Made by a program: the position numbers and the translations under genes. The notes under the pieces are model-generated. The model was not told the origin of the DNA, made no database searches, and saw nothing but the letters and a program-made list of their open reading frames with translations. From Alisma plantago-aquatica (Eukaryota; Streptophyta; Magnoliopsida; Alismatales; Alismataceae), in assembly GCA_963693085.1 (NCBI GenBank), contig OY856409.1, positions 505,381,303 through 505,445,302 on the forward strand: a stretch of 64,000 nucleotides of DNA, in the 5' to 3' direction. How positions within the stretch are numbered: position 1 is the first letter of the stretch; each line of letters opens with the position of its first letter. Shown one piece after another: positions 1 to 11,791 of this stretch.

Positions 1-47
1 TGTATACCCTAATCCTAATATATACTTGTTTTCTGTTTGATCATAGA

Positions 48-2741
48 ATGGATAGATCATGGATGTCCATTCGCAATCACTGCACCCCATAGTTTATATC
101 TGGTCTTGATCAGTTTGTTTGATTTGCCGAGGAACATAGGAAAAAACCTATAGATAGGTTTTACTGTCCATGTAGGCATTGCGGTAACAACTTGAAAGTC
201 AACACTGGTGAGGAAATCAAAAGTCATGTCATGTGCAAGGGGATTGTACAAGGCTATACAGAATGGCACTGGCATGGAGAGATTTCAAACTCGAAACCAG
301 TAGATGTCGATAACAGTGCTTGGGTGGAAGAAGAAATTGCCTCCGATGATGTAGATGTGAACGAACCAGTTCCAGTAGACATCGTTGATGCGATGATGGA
401 TAGTTGTAGGGTAGAGCACACCGATCCACCTCCTATCTTTAGAAACATTGTGCATGATGCTGAGATACCGTTATACACAGGCCGTGCTAAGTTTACGAAG
501 CTTAGCGATGTGTTGAGATTGTATAAGTTGAAATCTAACAATAGATGGAGTGATAAAAGCTTCACTGAATTGTTGACTTTGTTGAAAGAAATGCTTCCTA
601 AAGGAAACGAGCTGCCAATCTCAACATACCAAGTAAAGAAAATGTTGTGCCCAATGGGAATGGAGGCCAAGAAGATACACGCATGCCCGAATGATTGTGT
701 ATTATTTCAAAAGGACTATGTAGATTTGAAAGATTGTCCAAAATGTGGTGCGTCACGGTATAAATTGATGACTTCGGGGGAGTCCAAAATTGGTTCTCCT
801 ACCAAGGTGTTGTGGTATCTACCTATAATATCACAGTTTCAACACTTGTTTGCAAATCCAAAAGATGCAAAGAATTTGAGGTGGCATGCAGATGTTAAGA
901 AAAATAATGATGGGATCCTACGACATGCGTCTGATTCCCCACAGTGGAAGAATATTGATCTATTGTACCCCAAATTTGGTGAAGAAGATAGGAATCTAAG
1001 ACTTGGGCTTTGTACAGATGGGATGAATCCGTACGGGACATTGAGAAGCCAACATAGCACTTGGCCAGTCATACTTGTTATATACAATCTTCCTCCCTGA
1101 CTATGTATGAAAAATAAGTACGTTATGTTGTTGTTGTTGATATCGGGCCCTAAACAACCCAGAAATGATATCGATGTTTATCTTGAACCTATGATTGATA
1201 ATTTAAAGAAACTTTGGGCTGAAGGTGTGATGACCTATGATGCTTCAGGAAGAGAGACATTTCATTTGCACGCTATGTTGTTTTGCACTATTAATGACTT
1301 TCCAGCATATGGGAATTTGTCTTGATATAGTGTCAAAGGAGCTAAAGTGTGTCCTATATGTGAAGAAAACACTGATTCAATAAGACTAAAACATGGCGGC
1401 AAGATTGTATATCTTGGTCATCGAAGGTTTCTTTCAAAAATCCATCTGTATCGTAGGAAGCGCAAAGCATTCAATGGATGGAATGATGAACGGAGTGCAC
1501 CTAAACCTATATCAGGGGATGTTGTTTATGAAAGAGTAAAAGACATTGTCAATGAATTTGGTAAGAAATCACAATGTAGTATGGCCACACGGAGTGACAA
1601 TTCTTCATTCAAGAAGAAGTCAATATTTTGGGATGTTCCTTATTGGAGTTCTTTGACAGTCAGGCATTGTATCGATGTAATGCACGTTGAGAAAAATGTC
1701 TGTGATAGCATCATTGGTACTCTGTTAAATATACTAGGTAAGACTAAAGATGGGATAAAATCCAGACTAGACCTATGTGAAATGGGAATAAGGTCAGAAT
1801 TAACAGAATTACGTGAAATGGGTAATAAAAGAACATACTTACCTCCCACTTGTTACACGTTGTCTAGAAAGGAGAAGAAAGCTTTTTGTGAATGCTTGGT
1901 AAATGTTAAGGTGCCACATGGTTACTCATCCAACATCTGTAGATTGGTATCAATGAAAGATCTGAAGTTGATAGGTCTTAAATCTCATGATTGTCACACT
2001 CTAATGCAACAAATATTGCCCGTGGCAATTCGATCTATATTTCCGAAGCATGTAAGATTTGCAATCACCAGACTTTGTTTCTTTTTCAACAATCTATGCA
2101 ATAAAGTTATTGACCCTGATACTCTCGATAATTTGCAAAGAGAAGTGGTTGTTACCCTATGTCAGCTTGAGTTGTATTTACCTCCTTCGTTCTTTGATAT
2201 CATGGTACATCTTGTTGTCCACTTGACTAGGGAAGTGAAAATGTTGGGACCAGTTTTCTTGCATTGGATGTATCCCTTTGAACGATACATGAGCGTTTTT
2301 AAAGGTGATATTCGAAACCGTTATCGGCCTGAAGGGAGTATTATTGAAGGTTATGTGGCGAGAGAGGTTATGGATTTTTGCAATGAATTTCTTAGTGGTA
2401 ATAAAACTCCTGTTAATGACAAGAATATTGAGGAGGGCAAAGGAATTTTGGGATCACGGGTGAAAGTAATCAGCCGTGAGCAGTTGGAACAAGCTCACTT
2501 GTATATTTTACACAACATGGACAAAGTGAGTGTTTATATCGAGGAACATACCAATTTCATCAAGAGACAACATCCTCGAGAAAGTTCAATGTGGCTTGCT
2601 AGAGAGCATAATAAGACTTTTACTAAGTGGTTTGAAGATAAAGTCTTACATCAACTATCTCAAACACCAAATGATATTACAAAAACTATCAAATGCCTCG
2701 CCTTTAAACCAAAACAAAATGTTATGTCTTATGAAGGGTTT
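48..2741 (+). pseudogene. CACTA transposase (tnp2 type), 5' part
   Basis: This is the 5' part of the transposase that cuts and joins CACTA element ends. The ATG at 48 gives the usual MDRSWM start of the transposase-associated domain (about codons 1-80, with the CPCRHC zinc-like motif and YTEWHWHGE). The Transposase_21/tnp2 domain follows (about 660-1860; motifs KIHACPNDC, NLRLGLCTDGMNP, FCTINDFPAYGN, RHCIDVMHVEKNV), then DUF4218 (about 1880-2400; WMYPFERYM, RPEGSIIEGY). A single frame runs the whole way with premature stops at 90, 120, 1098 and 1323 and no frameshift that I can see. The frame is cut at codon GGG-TTT (2736-2741) by a copia insertion and resumes in frame at 11792. The gene is certainly dead. 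The family assignment is secure. Confidence 0.93.
2737..2741. repeat. Left target-site duplication of Copia-1 (GGTTT)
   Basis: GGTTT directly precedes the TGTTGGG LTR end. The same five bases follow the other LTR at 11787-11791. The pair defines the insertion point inside the transposase codon for Phe. Confidence 0.9.
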
Positions 2742-3300
2742 TGTTGGGTTTTAGGAGAGGCAGAGAAGGCAGCGGAAACAAAAAAATTTCTCCCCCAAAC
2801 CTAGCATGAGGAAACGCATCAACGTCTATATAATAGGAAAGGATGGTTTGTGGAATCATACCTTGTCCCGAGGCTTGCTCGGTGACAATACCTTGCGCCT
2901 TGTGCGGTCTTCAACTCTGGTCTTAGACGGTGTCTGTGCAGCTCCTGGTTGCACTGGGACTCACGACTCCTCCTCTCACCGGGACTGTCGGGATTGACAG
3001 TTGTCCTCCTGAGCGGTAGAAACCTCTCGCCTCTGAAGTAGTCCACACGGACCACCTGGAACTCCACACTCCTTGTCCCACAAGGAAGTGGAAGGATTCG
3101 CACCCTCCTGTTGACGTACTAGTCACCAACACACTCTCCTGCCTCCAGTTGCAACTGTAGTTGTCCTTCCCTTGTTGCACCTCCCTTTTGCGGGAAGCAC
3201 TTGCTAGAGCTCTCTCTTGGTTACCAAAACCAGAGAGAATGACAACTTTGCAGAGCAACTGGTTGCACTGAGTTGTTCTTTGAGAAGCCCCCAATACCCC

Positions 3301-3310
3301 TATATATATA
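3301..3310 (-). promoter_or_regulatory. TATA box in Copia-1 3' LTR
   Basis: Read on the minus strand, the sequence is CCTATATATATAGGGG, and it is conserved in the other LTR at 10135-10144. Its place, about 560 bp from the primer-binding-site end of the LTR, suits the U3/R boundary of a minus-strand element. The TATA core is itself palindromic, so direction is inferred from the element's orientation. Confidence 0.5.
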
Positions 3311-3411
3311 GGAGGGTCATGGGACAGGGTTCTCCATCCCAGGCAATGCGGGACTAAAAGCAAGAGTAGAAGGGTTCGAAATTTTCCACAAAAGCAATGA
3401 ACTCGCAACCT

Positions 3412-3760
3412 GAACCGGTCGATTGGGGACCTGAACCGGTCGGTTGGACCACCAACCAATGGGTTGGGACCCATGAGCCGATCGGTTCACTTCTGAACCG
3501 GTCGGTTCGTGGTCCTGATCAGTTCCCGATTGACTTTCCTTCTTTTGTTTCTAATTGGTATCGAATACCAATCCTTGTTCCAATCAAATTGGGCAAGTGA
3601 AACGTAAGGAAAATTCTCACCGACCTGACTTTCCCAACTTGCTCAGTTGCACCAGTTGAACTGATCGGTTCAACACTTGAACCGATCATTTCACTATGAC
3701 CATGAGCCGATCGACTCAACACTTGAACCGACCGGTTCAACACTTGAGCCGATCGGTTGG
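3412..3760. repeat. Palindromic ACCGATCGGT-type array, Copia-1 3' LTR
   Basis: Nine copies of a GAACCGATCGGTTC-like palindrome begin at about 3412, 3433, 3475, 3495, 3658, 3679, 3704, 3725 and 3746, with a more degenerate copy near 3453. Most neighbours are 20-22 bp apart. The centre varies between GATC, GGTC and GACC, but the flanking AACC/GGTT arms are kept. Confidence 0.85.
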
Positions 3761-4951
3761 GAGTGCAGGTTGTGCAGAATCAGTCAATTGCGATTTCAAT
3801 CAATCTGATACTCCAATCAATGCGTCCAACACCTTGAACCATATGATATTGAGCCATCGACTGATTGAGTGTTTAATTGAACTACTAAACTCCTTTAGTA
3901 ATCAATCTAAACATTACTTTGTGGACAAAACTCCTGTTCCAGGTTAAATCCTATGTGTGTGACCCTGCAGGTCCATTTCACGTTGGCAGTGAAAGTCCAT
4001 AACACTTATGACTTCACAAGCAAAGAGCGGTGCCTAGTCACACGTCATTGCTGCCCAAGTGAAAGTAGAAAGTTGGAGAACAACTTTCAATCCTACAATC
4101 TGTGAATGGTGTTACAGCGAATGTATAATTCCTTTGTCACTGATATCCCGAATGAACTCGAGGCACGGAACAGTCATCCTATCAACGTTCATTCACTTTC
4201 TTGATCTAAGAGTAGATTGAACGAGATATGTATGACATCAATATCACATACTCATTCACACATGCGTGCGCACGCCTATCTCAATCCTACTCATCAAGTG
4301 GCCTTGGATATCAAACTCCCTCAGGGGTGACAAATCCCATATCTATCACTCACCCCTCAAAAACCCCATGTGTGAAAGCCACCCAATCATCACCTTTATA
4401 ACAACCCATGTTTCAGGACTGTGTTTGATGATGTCAAAGTGTGCCCAACGACATGTGTTGAGTGTAGTGATTTCAGGTCTAAGAATCACACTCACCACCA
4501 TCACTGTGAGTACTGACTGTGACTACCATGTCATGGTTCCATGTTTCAAACTCACGGTGGGTCTATCCGGTACACTTGTTCTCTAACAAGTACCTATGTG
4601 TTTGGTTTGATATCTCTATATCATGACTAATGAGATTCTATCATCAACCAACACCACAATCTAGTCTTATGTGTCATTGCTGTCTATCTACCTTCCACAA
4701 TGACATCCGACTAGGGACATAACAAGAATGTACAAACTCTTAGCATCTGTATGATCTCATCTTTCAGGTCCTCAACCTGAAGGCATACATCATTGAGTAC
4801 TGTCATTCTCTAGACATTCAATCTGTTCTATCACTATCTCATATGACTAAACCAGAAAGAATTGGAAGCTTGCCTTTGATGTTTATCAAAAGAATCTTAA
4901 TGTATCCCACCAATCATCCCATGATTGGCTCTCAGGGCATACATACCAACA

Positions 4952-4964
4952 GACTCCCACTTGC
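4952..4964 (-). other. Copia-1 polypurine tract
   Basis: The minus strand reads GCAAGTGGGAGTC directly before the LTR start TGTTGG. This is the plus-strand priming site position. The same tract lies beside the related LTR remnant at 33975-33987. Confidence 0.75.
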
Positions 4965-6600
4965 ACTGTGAGCCAATCACCCTTGAATCATATTCATAGT
5001 TATCTTCAAACATGTCCCACATGTTATTATGCTCTAGTGCTAACATAGTGAGTTATGGCAACACCTTGTCAAAGTCAGTATAAATTGCATGTCTCACATC
5101 TCTTCACTGTACGTCACACGTATGAGATGGAGTTGCCGTAATATGCGATCCAGTATTCCTTTGCTAACCTTTAGCCACATTGCATGATCAAGGATTCCAG
5201 ACTTGTCATCAATGAGCGGAATATCTATAAGTTCATCTCATGAACTTCCAGATCCATATAGTATCTATTGTTGTTCTCTAACACATAGGTACTCGGCATT
5301 TCCTTTTAAATGGTTTTATTGGAACGTTTCCAATTATCAACAAACTTTCACTTTTATACATCCTATGTATATTTTGTGATTAATTTTATGTCCTTTCGGA
5401 AGTTCACATCAATGTAACTCTTTACATCGAACTCTTCCTTATCTCCATGGAACCAGTACTTCACGAGTACATATCAAGTTCTCATGGTATTCCAATAACC
5501 CTTACTGGAAGTAGACAGACATCCACTCGTCATGTCCCACATACGAGTTAACAGGATGAGCATATCAAATTGTCATGTCATACATACAAGATGATGAATG
5601 CATTTTGTTCTTTCCATGTCCATACATGCAAGATAATGGGATGATTACATACATGATAGATCATATCTATTCTTAGTGTTCATATTCTTCATAAGAATTG
5701 GACACTTTGGCCTTGGGATACTAACTCCATGAAACATGGACAAGTTTTCTCCCACTAAATCTGTGCATACTGAACACTTCAATACAGATTGCCAATGTAT
5801 GCTCTCTCTTTTCAGGTCAAGAGGTTTTTCGAGAACTATCTCTATAGATCTCTATTCCTATCACATAGGAAACATCTCTGTCTTCCTTAAAGATAATTTC
5901 CACTTTTGGTTTTCCATTTTAGAACATTTCCATTTCACATCAATATGTGGAATGTGAACACGCTCCCACTAAATCACAGATCCTTTCTTTATCTTTGATA
6001 TATCAGTCAAACCCTTTGACTATATCATCAAAGTAAAGATCCAATTCTGAGTTGCTTGTACTCAATCAATCACATTGGTTAGTCCATTGTAACTTATAGA
6101 CTTCATTTGCATTATTGGATTCATAAACCTTATAGGTTGTGTCACGTACACATCCTTGATTTATTCCTCATAGGAATTTGGTTTTAGTATCCATATGCCA
6201 AATGTCTTAGTCATTAAGGTGCAATCAACAAGCATCATCCTTCTCAAAATGTTATCCATGTGTCTTAACATTTAATATTCATTTGCACTTATGGATTTCA
6301 TCCAATGAGTGCTACCATCAAGGTCACACCTTATGGTTGACATGGATGTCATTTAGGATGTAATGGTCATAAACCATAATTCAGAATCCGATTCCTCATA
6401 TTTATCTAGATAGTTGACTCATCACATGAACAACTTATCACATAGATAATTGAGGTGTATCTATTAAAGATATAAGAACTCACAACCCTTGTGATTCTTA
6501 ATTTCTTTTATTAGTGTGGGGTATTCATTTATTAAGAAGAATTCAGTTATTTGATAATCATTCTCTAACTCCTTAGAGTATGATTCCTTCTTGATTTAGA
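4965..6600 (-). pseudogene. Degenerate copia pol (reverse transcriptase and RNase H part)
   Basis: No open frame remains. On the minus strand, about 6030-6170 is clearly similar to 35075-35190 of the Copia-0 remnant, where the frame encodes the reverse-transcriptase segment VYKLQRSIYGLKQASRA. About 5090-5220 matches the Copia-0 RNase H stretch near 34100-34220. The region from 6600 to 7400 should hold integrase and protease but I cannot place motifs there. The space available between gag and the LTR is roughly 0.9 kb shorter than in Copia-0, so part of pol has probably been deleted. Confidence 0.65.
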
Positions 6601-7399
6601 CATCACCATGCCTTAATCATGAGTTCACTATGATACACTATCATAATCACTCAAAAGGATCTCAAACATTTGGTCCAAGTATTTCATTCATTGATCTCAT
6701 CAAGAATTAACACTTTACCAAATTTGTACTTCATCTATGATAATCTTGAACACTTCAAGATACTCATATTGGTATTTCTCTAAACACCATTTGAAGTATT
6801 AGCACTCATTCCAATGTAAATACATCACATGTATTATACCTAATAGGATAATCATTCTCTCACTACCATTAGTGAAGATTGATTAATCATGTCCAAGATA
6901 TTCATGTCTCTTACTGGTTCTCTAACCAAAAGAGTCTAGATTTATCCATCACATGGAAACTAGAAATGAATCCCTCATGATTGATGCTAATTAGATTGTT
7001 TGAGTTATCAATAACTTTAAGGTATCATTTTATCTTATACATACCATGTATTACAAGATAAACAAGGCATTTCCACAAAGATCATATCTTTAAGATTGAA
7101 ACATCAACTTTATTAATTGCCATCATTGTCATACAATATGCAAAAATAAAGTGATTCTATCTATTGGCAATATATGAAATAGCAGTTCTCAACTCTATTT
7201 CGTGCCCTTTAGGCTGAAATGAACTGAAAGGTACTCCTATCTATGGCAGCAACACTTGCTCCAATGATGGGTACTTCTTTCTTGGTCCTTTGACAAAGGC
7301 CGTCACCTCTTTGCGGATATTGCATATCATATATGACATATCCATATCTTGGTATCATATACCTTAGATAAAGAAGCGGTTCATTTCATGATACCTTAG

Positions 7400-8060
7400 G
7401 TGGAGATCTCCATCCCCTCCTTCATCTTCTTTTGTTCTTCCAGATATAGAGGGCAATTCCCTCATACACCCTTTTCCCCATGTGCCTTGAGGCTGAAGAC
7501 GGCTTGGATTGCTGGCTAGCATCAGAACACTTCTTTGCTTTGCCCTTATCCTTGCCCTTAAGAGTTACCTTTCTCTTTGATCACATCAAAGATTATGGTT
7601 TGTCTTTCTTCATCTTGTCCTTTACTATCCTCAACATGTCCAACAACTCTGTCAACGCTTGTCAAAGTTGTTCATGTTGTAGCTTATCATGAATTGTATG
7701 ATCCTCACAACATTTGCAGTATCATACCAATAGCCAACTCTTGGCTCAGAGGGAATCCTTCTTAGTCAGGTTTTTCCACATACTCAATCACATTGAGTGT
7801 GTGAATACCTTACTGGATCTCCTTCTATCATGACATACTAGGACAGTGTTCTTGAGACATCATATGTCTCATGTTGTCTCTGCAACTCATAGTTCAAAGA
7901 ACACAACATTAAGCACTCCTCATCAATGTCATCCTCGGTATGCTTCCATAAGCATACTTTCAGCCATTGATGTGGTGGGATCGAGTTCATCTGGTTCTGG
8001 TATAACTAGGACTTAGAGCTTTCGCTCTTTGAGAACACTTTTCTTCATCCTAACCAGTCG
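7400..8060 (-). pseudogene. Degenerate copia gag (UBN2 type) of Copia-1
   Basis: Minus-strand frames spell pieces of a copia capsid protein: DDIDEECLMLCSLNYELQRQ, then YNMNNFDKR, then after a frame change LTELLDMLRIV and KDKMKKDK. Several stops and at least one frameshift separate them. A lysine-rich piece (KGKAKKCSDASQQSK) follows where the zinc knuckle would be, but the CCHC spacing is not recognisable. Capsid and nucleocapsid function is lost. Confidence 0.7.
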
Positions 8061-9561
8061 TGGAATTATTCCCATTTAATTTGTTGGTTTCAAAGACCGA
8101 TCGCAAATAAAGTCATTTGTTGATTAACCATTTATTTTAACAAAAGGAAATATATGCAATTTTAGTCCAAAACGCTTTTGACTTGTTTGATTGATTTGAA
8201 AAGTTGATGATAAAATTAGGCCTTTAATTAATTATCGCTCCCACTATTTTAGTTCAAATTGATAGCCCTCACCATCAATTCAGAAGATTGCAGCGTACAA
8301 CCTTCTAGTGGGCAAGATCCTGAAATCCTCTAAGTCATGAGTCAGCTAGGGCTGATCGCCCACAACTTAGATCTCTCAGGTAGGCAACTTTTGCCAATTG
8401 CATCATATGCAACTCTTAATAAGATGTCATATACAACTCCTTGCAATGATCATATCCATGCCTCAAGGTGCTAGATCCTATCTAGGTCACCTTGTTAAGT
8501 CCGACCCAAAGAAAACACGATGAACATGCACCCTGCTAGGGCAGACCCACACATTCATCTTTCACGCTTCCACGAGATAGACGGTGCACCACGCTAGGGC
8601 GTGCCCACACTTGGTCGATCAAGCTTTTCACATGTGTCGCATTTGGAAGGCATCTAAAACTTAATATTTTAATGAGGGATTTGGTTTTATATACATATAC
8701 ATATCCAATCACCACAATACATAGTACGTATCATATACATGCTATATCCCACAGAAAACATGCACAAACGATAAAAGCGATGATTATGGCCATCCTAATG
8801 TGATTCCTCGAGCCAAGAGGAATCACGATCATCTAGGTCAACATCACATGCAACCTTTACAAGATGAACATCTATGCCTTGCCATCTGAGTTGATCAACT
8901 CATCACATGAATGATCTGCCCTCTCTGGCCGGTCGTCTGGTGCTACCAGCCGATCGGTTGGCTCCTCCAACCGATCGGTTCACCTGGATGTCGTGCATCT
9001 CATCATGGTCGCCACCCGCTCATCTTGCTCCTCGAACCGGCCATCAACCGATCAGTTCACTCCTTGAACCGATCGTCTGGAACGTCAACCGATCGGTTCA
9101 CGCCTTGAACCGATCGTCTAGCAGTCGTTTTGATGTCCGCCGGTCTTCGACATAATAGGAAATAAAATATATCCTAATTATTACATTGCTTTAAAAGGGA
9201 AACCTCGAGTTACATTCGGGGGGAGCAAAGGTAGGAAAGAATCTCGAATTATTTCGAGTTACATCAGGAATAAGAGAGGGAAGATCGGTGCGCAGACTGA
9301 GATGCAAGCAACCACACACAACCATTCACAGATAGGTGTTTATAGGCCATAATCATGCTACATACATCCACCACAAAACTCATTTAAGGGTGACGCGTAT
9401 CGAGTGCATTAATAATACATATCATATATGTAATTTGGGATTTGTGGATTTATGATTGGACATGCATAAAGCCAATATTATTCACATCGTATGCAATAAA
9501 TAAAGGCAACAATCCAAAATCGATCATATCGATATTCCTAAAATATAGAACAGTTGACGTG
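8061..9561 (-). other. Copia-1 untranslated leader
   Basis: This is the stretch between the primer binding site and gag in minus-strand sense. It has no gene. It holds a second palindromic array at 8926-9121, and its gag-proximal part (about 8100-8250) resembles the leader of the Copia-0 remnant next to the CACTA end at 16840-16930. Confidence 0.7.
8926..9121. repeat. Palindromic ACCGATCGGT-type array, Copia-1 leader
   Basis: Eight copies begin at about 8926, 8947, 8968, 9034, 9045, 9066, 9086 and 9107. Spacing is again about 21 bp within groups. The copies include CAACCGATCGGTTCA and half-degenerate forms ending in GTCT. The array lies outside the LTR but uses the same unit as the LTR arrays. 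Confidence 0.8.
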
Positions 9562-9573
9562 GCTCTGATACCA
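9562..9573 (-). other. Copia-1 primer binding site (tRNA-iMet)
   Basis: The minus strand reads TGGTATCAGAGC, the complement of the 3' end of plant initiator tRNA-Met, one base from the LTR end. It fixes the element's orientation. Confidence 0.88.
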
Positions 9574-10134
9574 CTGTTGGGTTTTAGGGGAGGCAGAGAA
9601 GGCAGCAAAAACAAAAAAAATTTCTCCCCCAAACCCAACACGAGGAAACACGTCAGCGCCTATATAATAGGAAAGGATGGCTTGTGGAATCATACCTTGT
9701 CCCGAGGCTTTCTCGGCGACAATACCTCACGCCTTGTGTGGTCTTCAACTCCGGTCTTGGACGGTGTCTGTGCAGCTCCTGGTTGCACCGGGACTCATGA
9801 CTCCTCCTCTCACCGGGACTGTCGGGATTGACATTTGTCCTCCTGAGCGGAAGAAACCTCCCGCCTCTGAAGTAGTCCACATGGACCACCTGGAACTCCA
9901 CACTCCTTGTCCCACAAGTAAGTGGAAGGAGTCACACCCTCCTGTTGACGTACTAGTTGCCAACACACTCTCCTGCCTCTAGTTGCAACTGCAGTTGTCC
10001 TTCCCTTGCTGCACCTCCCTTTTGCGGGAAGAACTTGCTTGGGATCTCTCTTGGTTACCAAAACCAGAGAGAACGACAACTTTGCAGAGCAACTGGTTGC
10101 ACTGAGTTGTTCTTTGAGAAGTCCCCAATACCCC

Positions 10135-10144
10135 TATATATATA
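10135..10144 (-). promoter_or_regulatory. TATA box in Copia-1 5' LTR
   Basis: This is the same motif and context as 3301-3310. In minus-strand sense it is the promoter copy that would have driven the element. Confidence 0.5.
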
Positions 10145-10245
10145 GGAGGGTCATGGGACAGGGTTCTCCATCTCGGGCAATGCAGGACTAAAAGCAGGAG
10201 TAGAAGGGTTCGAGATTTTCAACAAAAGAAATCAACTCGCAACCT

Positions 10246-10595
10246 GAACCGATCGGTTCACAAGTGAACCGGTCGGTTGGGACCCATGAGCCGATCGGTT
10301 CACTTCTGAACCGGTCGGTTCGTGGTCCTGATCAGTTCCCGATTGACTTTCCTTCTTTTGTTTCTAATTGGTATCGAATACCAATCCTTGTTCCAATCAA
10401 ATTGGGCAAGTGAAACGCAAGGAAAATTCTCACCGACCTGACTTTCCCAACTTGCTCGGTTGCACCAGTTGAACTGATCGGTTCAACACTTGAACCGATC
10501 GTTTCACTCTGACCATGAGCCGATCGACTCAACACTTGAACCAACCGGTTCAGCAACCTCAGCTGACCGGTTCAACACTTGAGCCGATCGGTTGG
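10246..10595. repeat. Palindromic array, Copia-1 5' LTR
   Basis: Ten copies begin at about 10246, 10266, 10288, 10308, 10471, 10492, 10517, 10538, 10560 and 10581. Relative to the other LTR it has one extra unit (near 10560) and lacks the degenerate unit seen at 3453, so the array changes by unit gain and loss. Confidence 0.83.
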
Positions 10596-11786
10596 GAGTG
10601 CAGGTTGTGCAGAATCAGTCAATTGCAATTTCAATCAATCTGATACTCCAATGAATGTGTCCAACACCTTGAACCATATGATATTGAGCCATCGACTGAT
10701 TGAGTGTTTAATTGAACTACTAAACTCCTTTAGTAATCGATATAAACATTGCTTTGTGGAAAAAACTCCTGTTCCAGGTTAAATCCTATGTGTGTGACCC
10801 TGGAGGTCCATTTCACGTTGGCAGTGAAAGTCCATAACACTTATGACTTTACAAGCAAAGAGTGGTGCCTAGTCACACATCATTGCTACCCAAGTGAAAG
10901 TAGAAAGTTGGAGAACAACTTTCAATCCTACAATCCGTGAATGGTGTTACAACGAATGTATAATTCCTTTGTCACTGATATCCCGAATGAACTCGAGGCA
11001 TGGAACAGTCATCCTGTCAACGTTCATTCACTTTCTTGATCTCAAAGTAGATTGAATGAGATATGTATGACATCAATATCACATACTGATTCACACATGC
11101 GTGCGCACGCCTATCTCAATCCTACTCATCAAGTGGCCTTGCATATCAAACTCCCTTAGGAGGGACAAATCCCATATCTATCACTCACCCCACAAAAGCC
11201 CCATGTGTCAAAGCCACCCAATCATCACCTTTATAACAACCCATGTTGCAGGACTGCGTTTGATGATGTCAAAGTGTGCCCAACGACATGTGTTGAGTGC
11301 AGTGATTTTAGGTCTAAGAATCACACTCACCACCATCACTGTGAGTACTGTCTGTGACTACCATGTCATGGTTCCATGTGTCAAACTCACGGTGGGTCTG
11401 TCTGGTACACTGGTTCTCTAACAAGTACCTATGTGTTTGGTTTGATATCTCTATATCATGACTAATGAGATTCTGTCATCAACCAACACCCCAATCTAGT
11501 CTTATGTGTCATTGTTGTCTATCTACCTTCCACAATGACATCCGACTAGGGACATAACAAGAATGTACAAACTCTTAGCATCTGTATGATCTCATCGTTC
11601 AGGTCCTCAACCTGAAGGCATACGTCATTGAGTACTGTCATTCTCTAGACATTCAATCTGTTCTATCACTATCTCATATGACTAAACCAGAAAGAATTGG
11701 AAGCTTGCCTTTGATGTTTATCAAACCAATCTTAATGTATCCCACCAATCATCCCATGATTGGCTCTCAGGGCATACATACCAATA

Positions 11787-11791
11787 GGTTT
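11787..11791. repeat. Right target-site duplication of Copia-1 (GGTTT)
   Basis: This is the second copy of the five bases at 2737-2741. The transposase frame resumes at 11792 with GAC. Confidence 0.9.

Larger units (their letters stand above)
2742..4951 (-). repeat. Copia-1 3' LTR (2210 bp)
   Basis: This matches 9575-11786 along its whole length and ends CATACATACCAACA. In minus-strand sense it is the downstream LTR, because the purine tract lies at 4952-4964. It contains a TATA-like stretch at 3301-3310 and a palindromic repeat array at 3412-3760. Relative to the other LTR it has small indels in the palindrome array and numerous transitions. Confidence 0.92.
2742..11786 (-). mobile_element. 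Copia-1: complete LTR retrotransposon nested in the CACTA transposase
   Basis: A 9045-bp element flanked by the 5-bp target duplication GGTTT (2737-2741 and 11787-11791). Its LTRs have TGTTGG...CCAACA ends, although the outer right end now reads CCAATA. A tRNA-iMet primer binding site (9562-9573, read on the minus strand as TGGTATCAGAGC) lies beside the right LTR, and a purine tract (minus strand GCAAGTGGGAGTC, 4952-4964) beside the left LTR, so the element reads on the minus strand. The internal part is about 4.6 kb and holds only degenerate gag and pol. Removing the element and one duplication copy restores the transposase reading frame exactly. It is the same family as the copia remnant at 16840-17037 and 33361-37747. 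Confidence 0.93.
9575..11786 (-). repeat. Copia-1 5' LTR (2212 bp)
   Basis: This is the partner of 2742-4951 and carries its own TATA stretch at 10135-10144. Its outer end reads CCAATA instead of CCAACA, so the terminal CA has mutated. In the first 145 bp or so from the TGTTGGG end I count 13 substitutions against the other LTR, 12 of them transitions. Confidence 0.92.

Noticed and set aside
2806..3103. ORFs in the Copia-1 LTR (2806-2997, 2819-3103, 9653-9982) as genes
   Set aside because: Both strands are open in the same place, the frames differ between LTRs and no family is recognisable.
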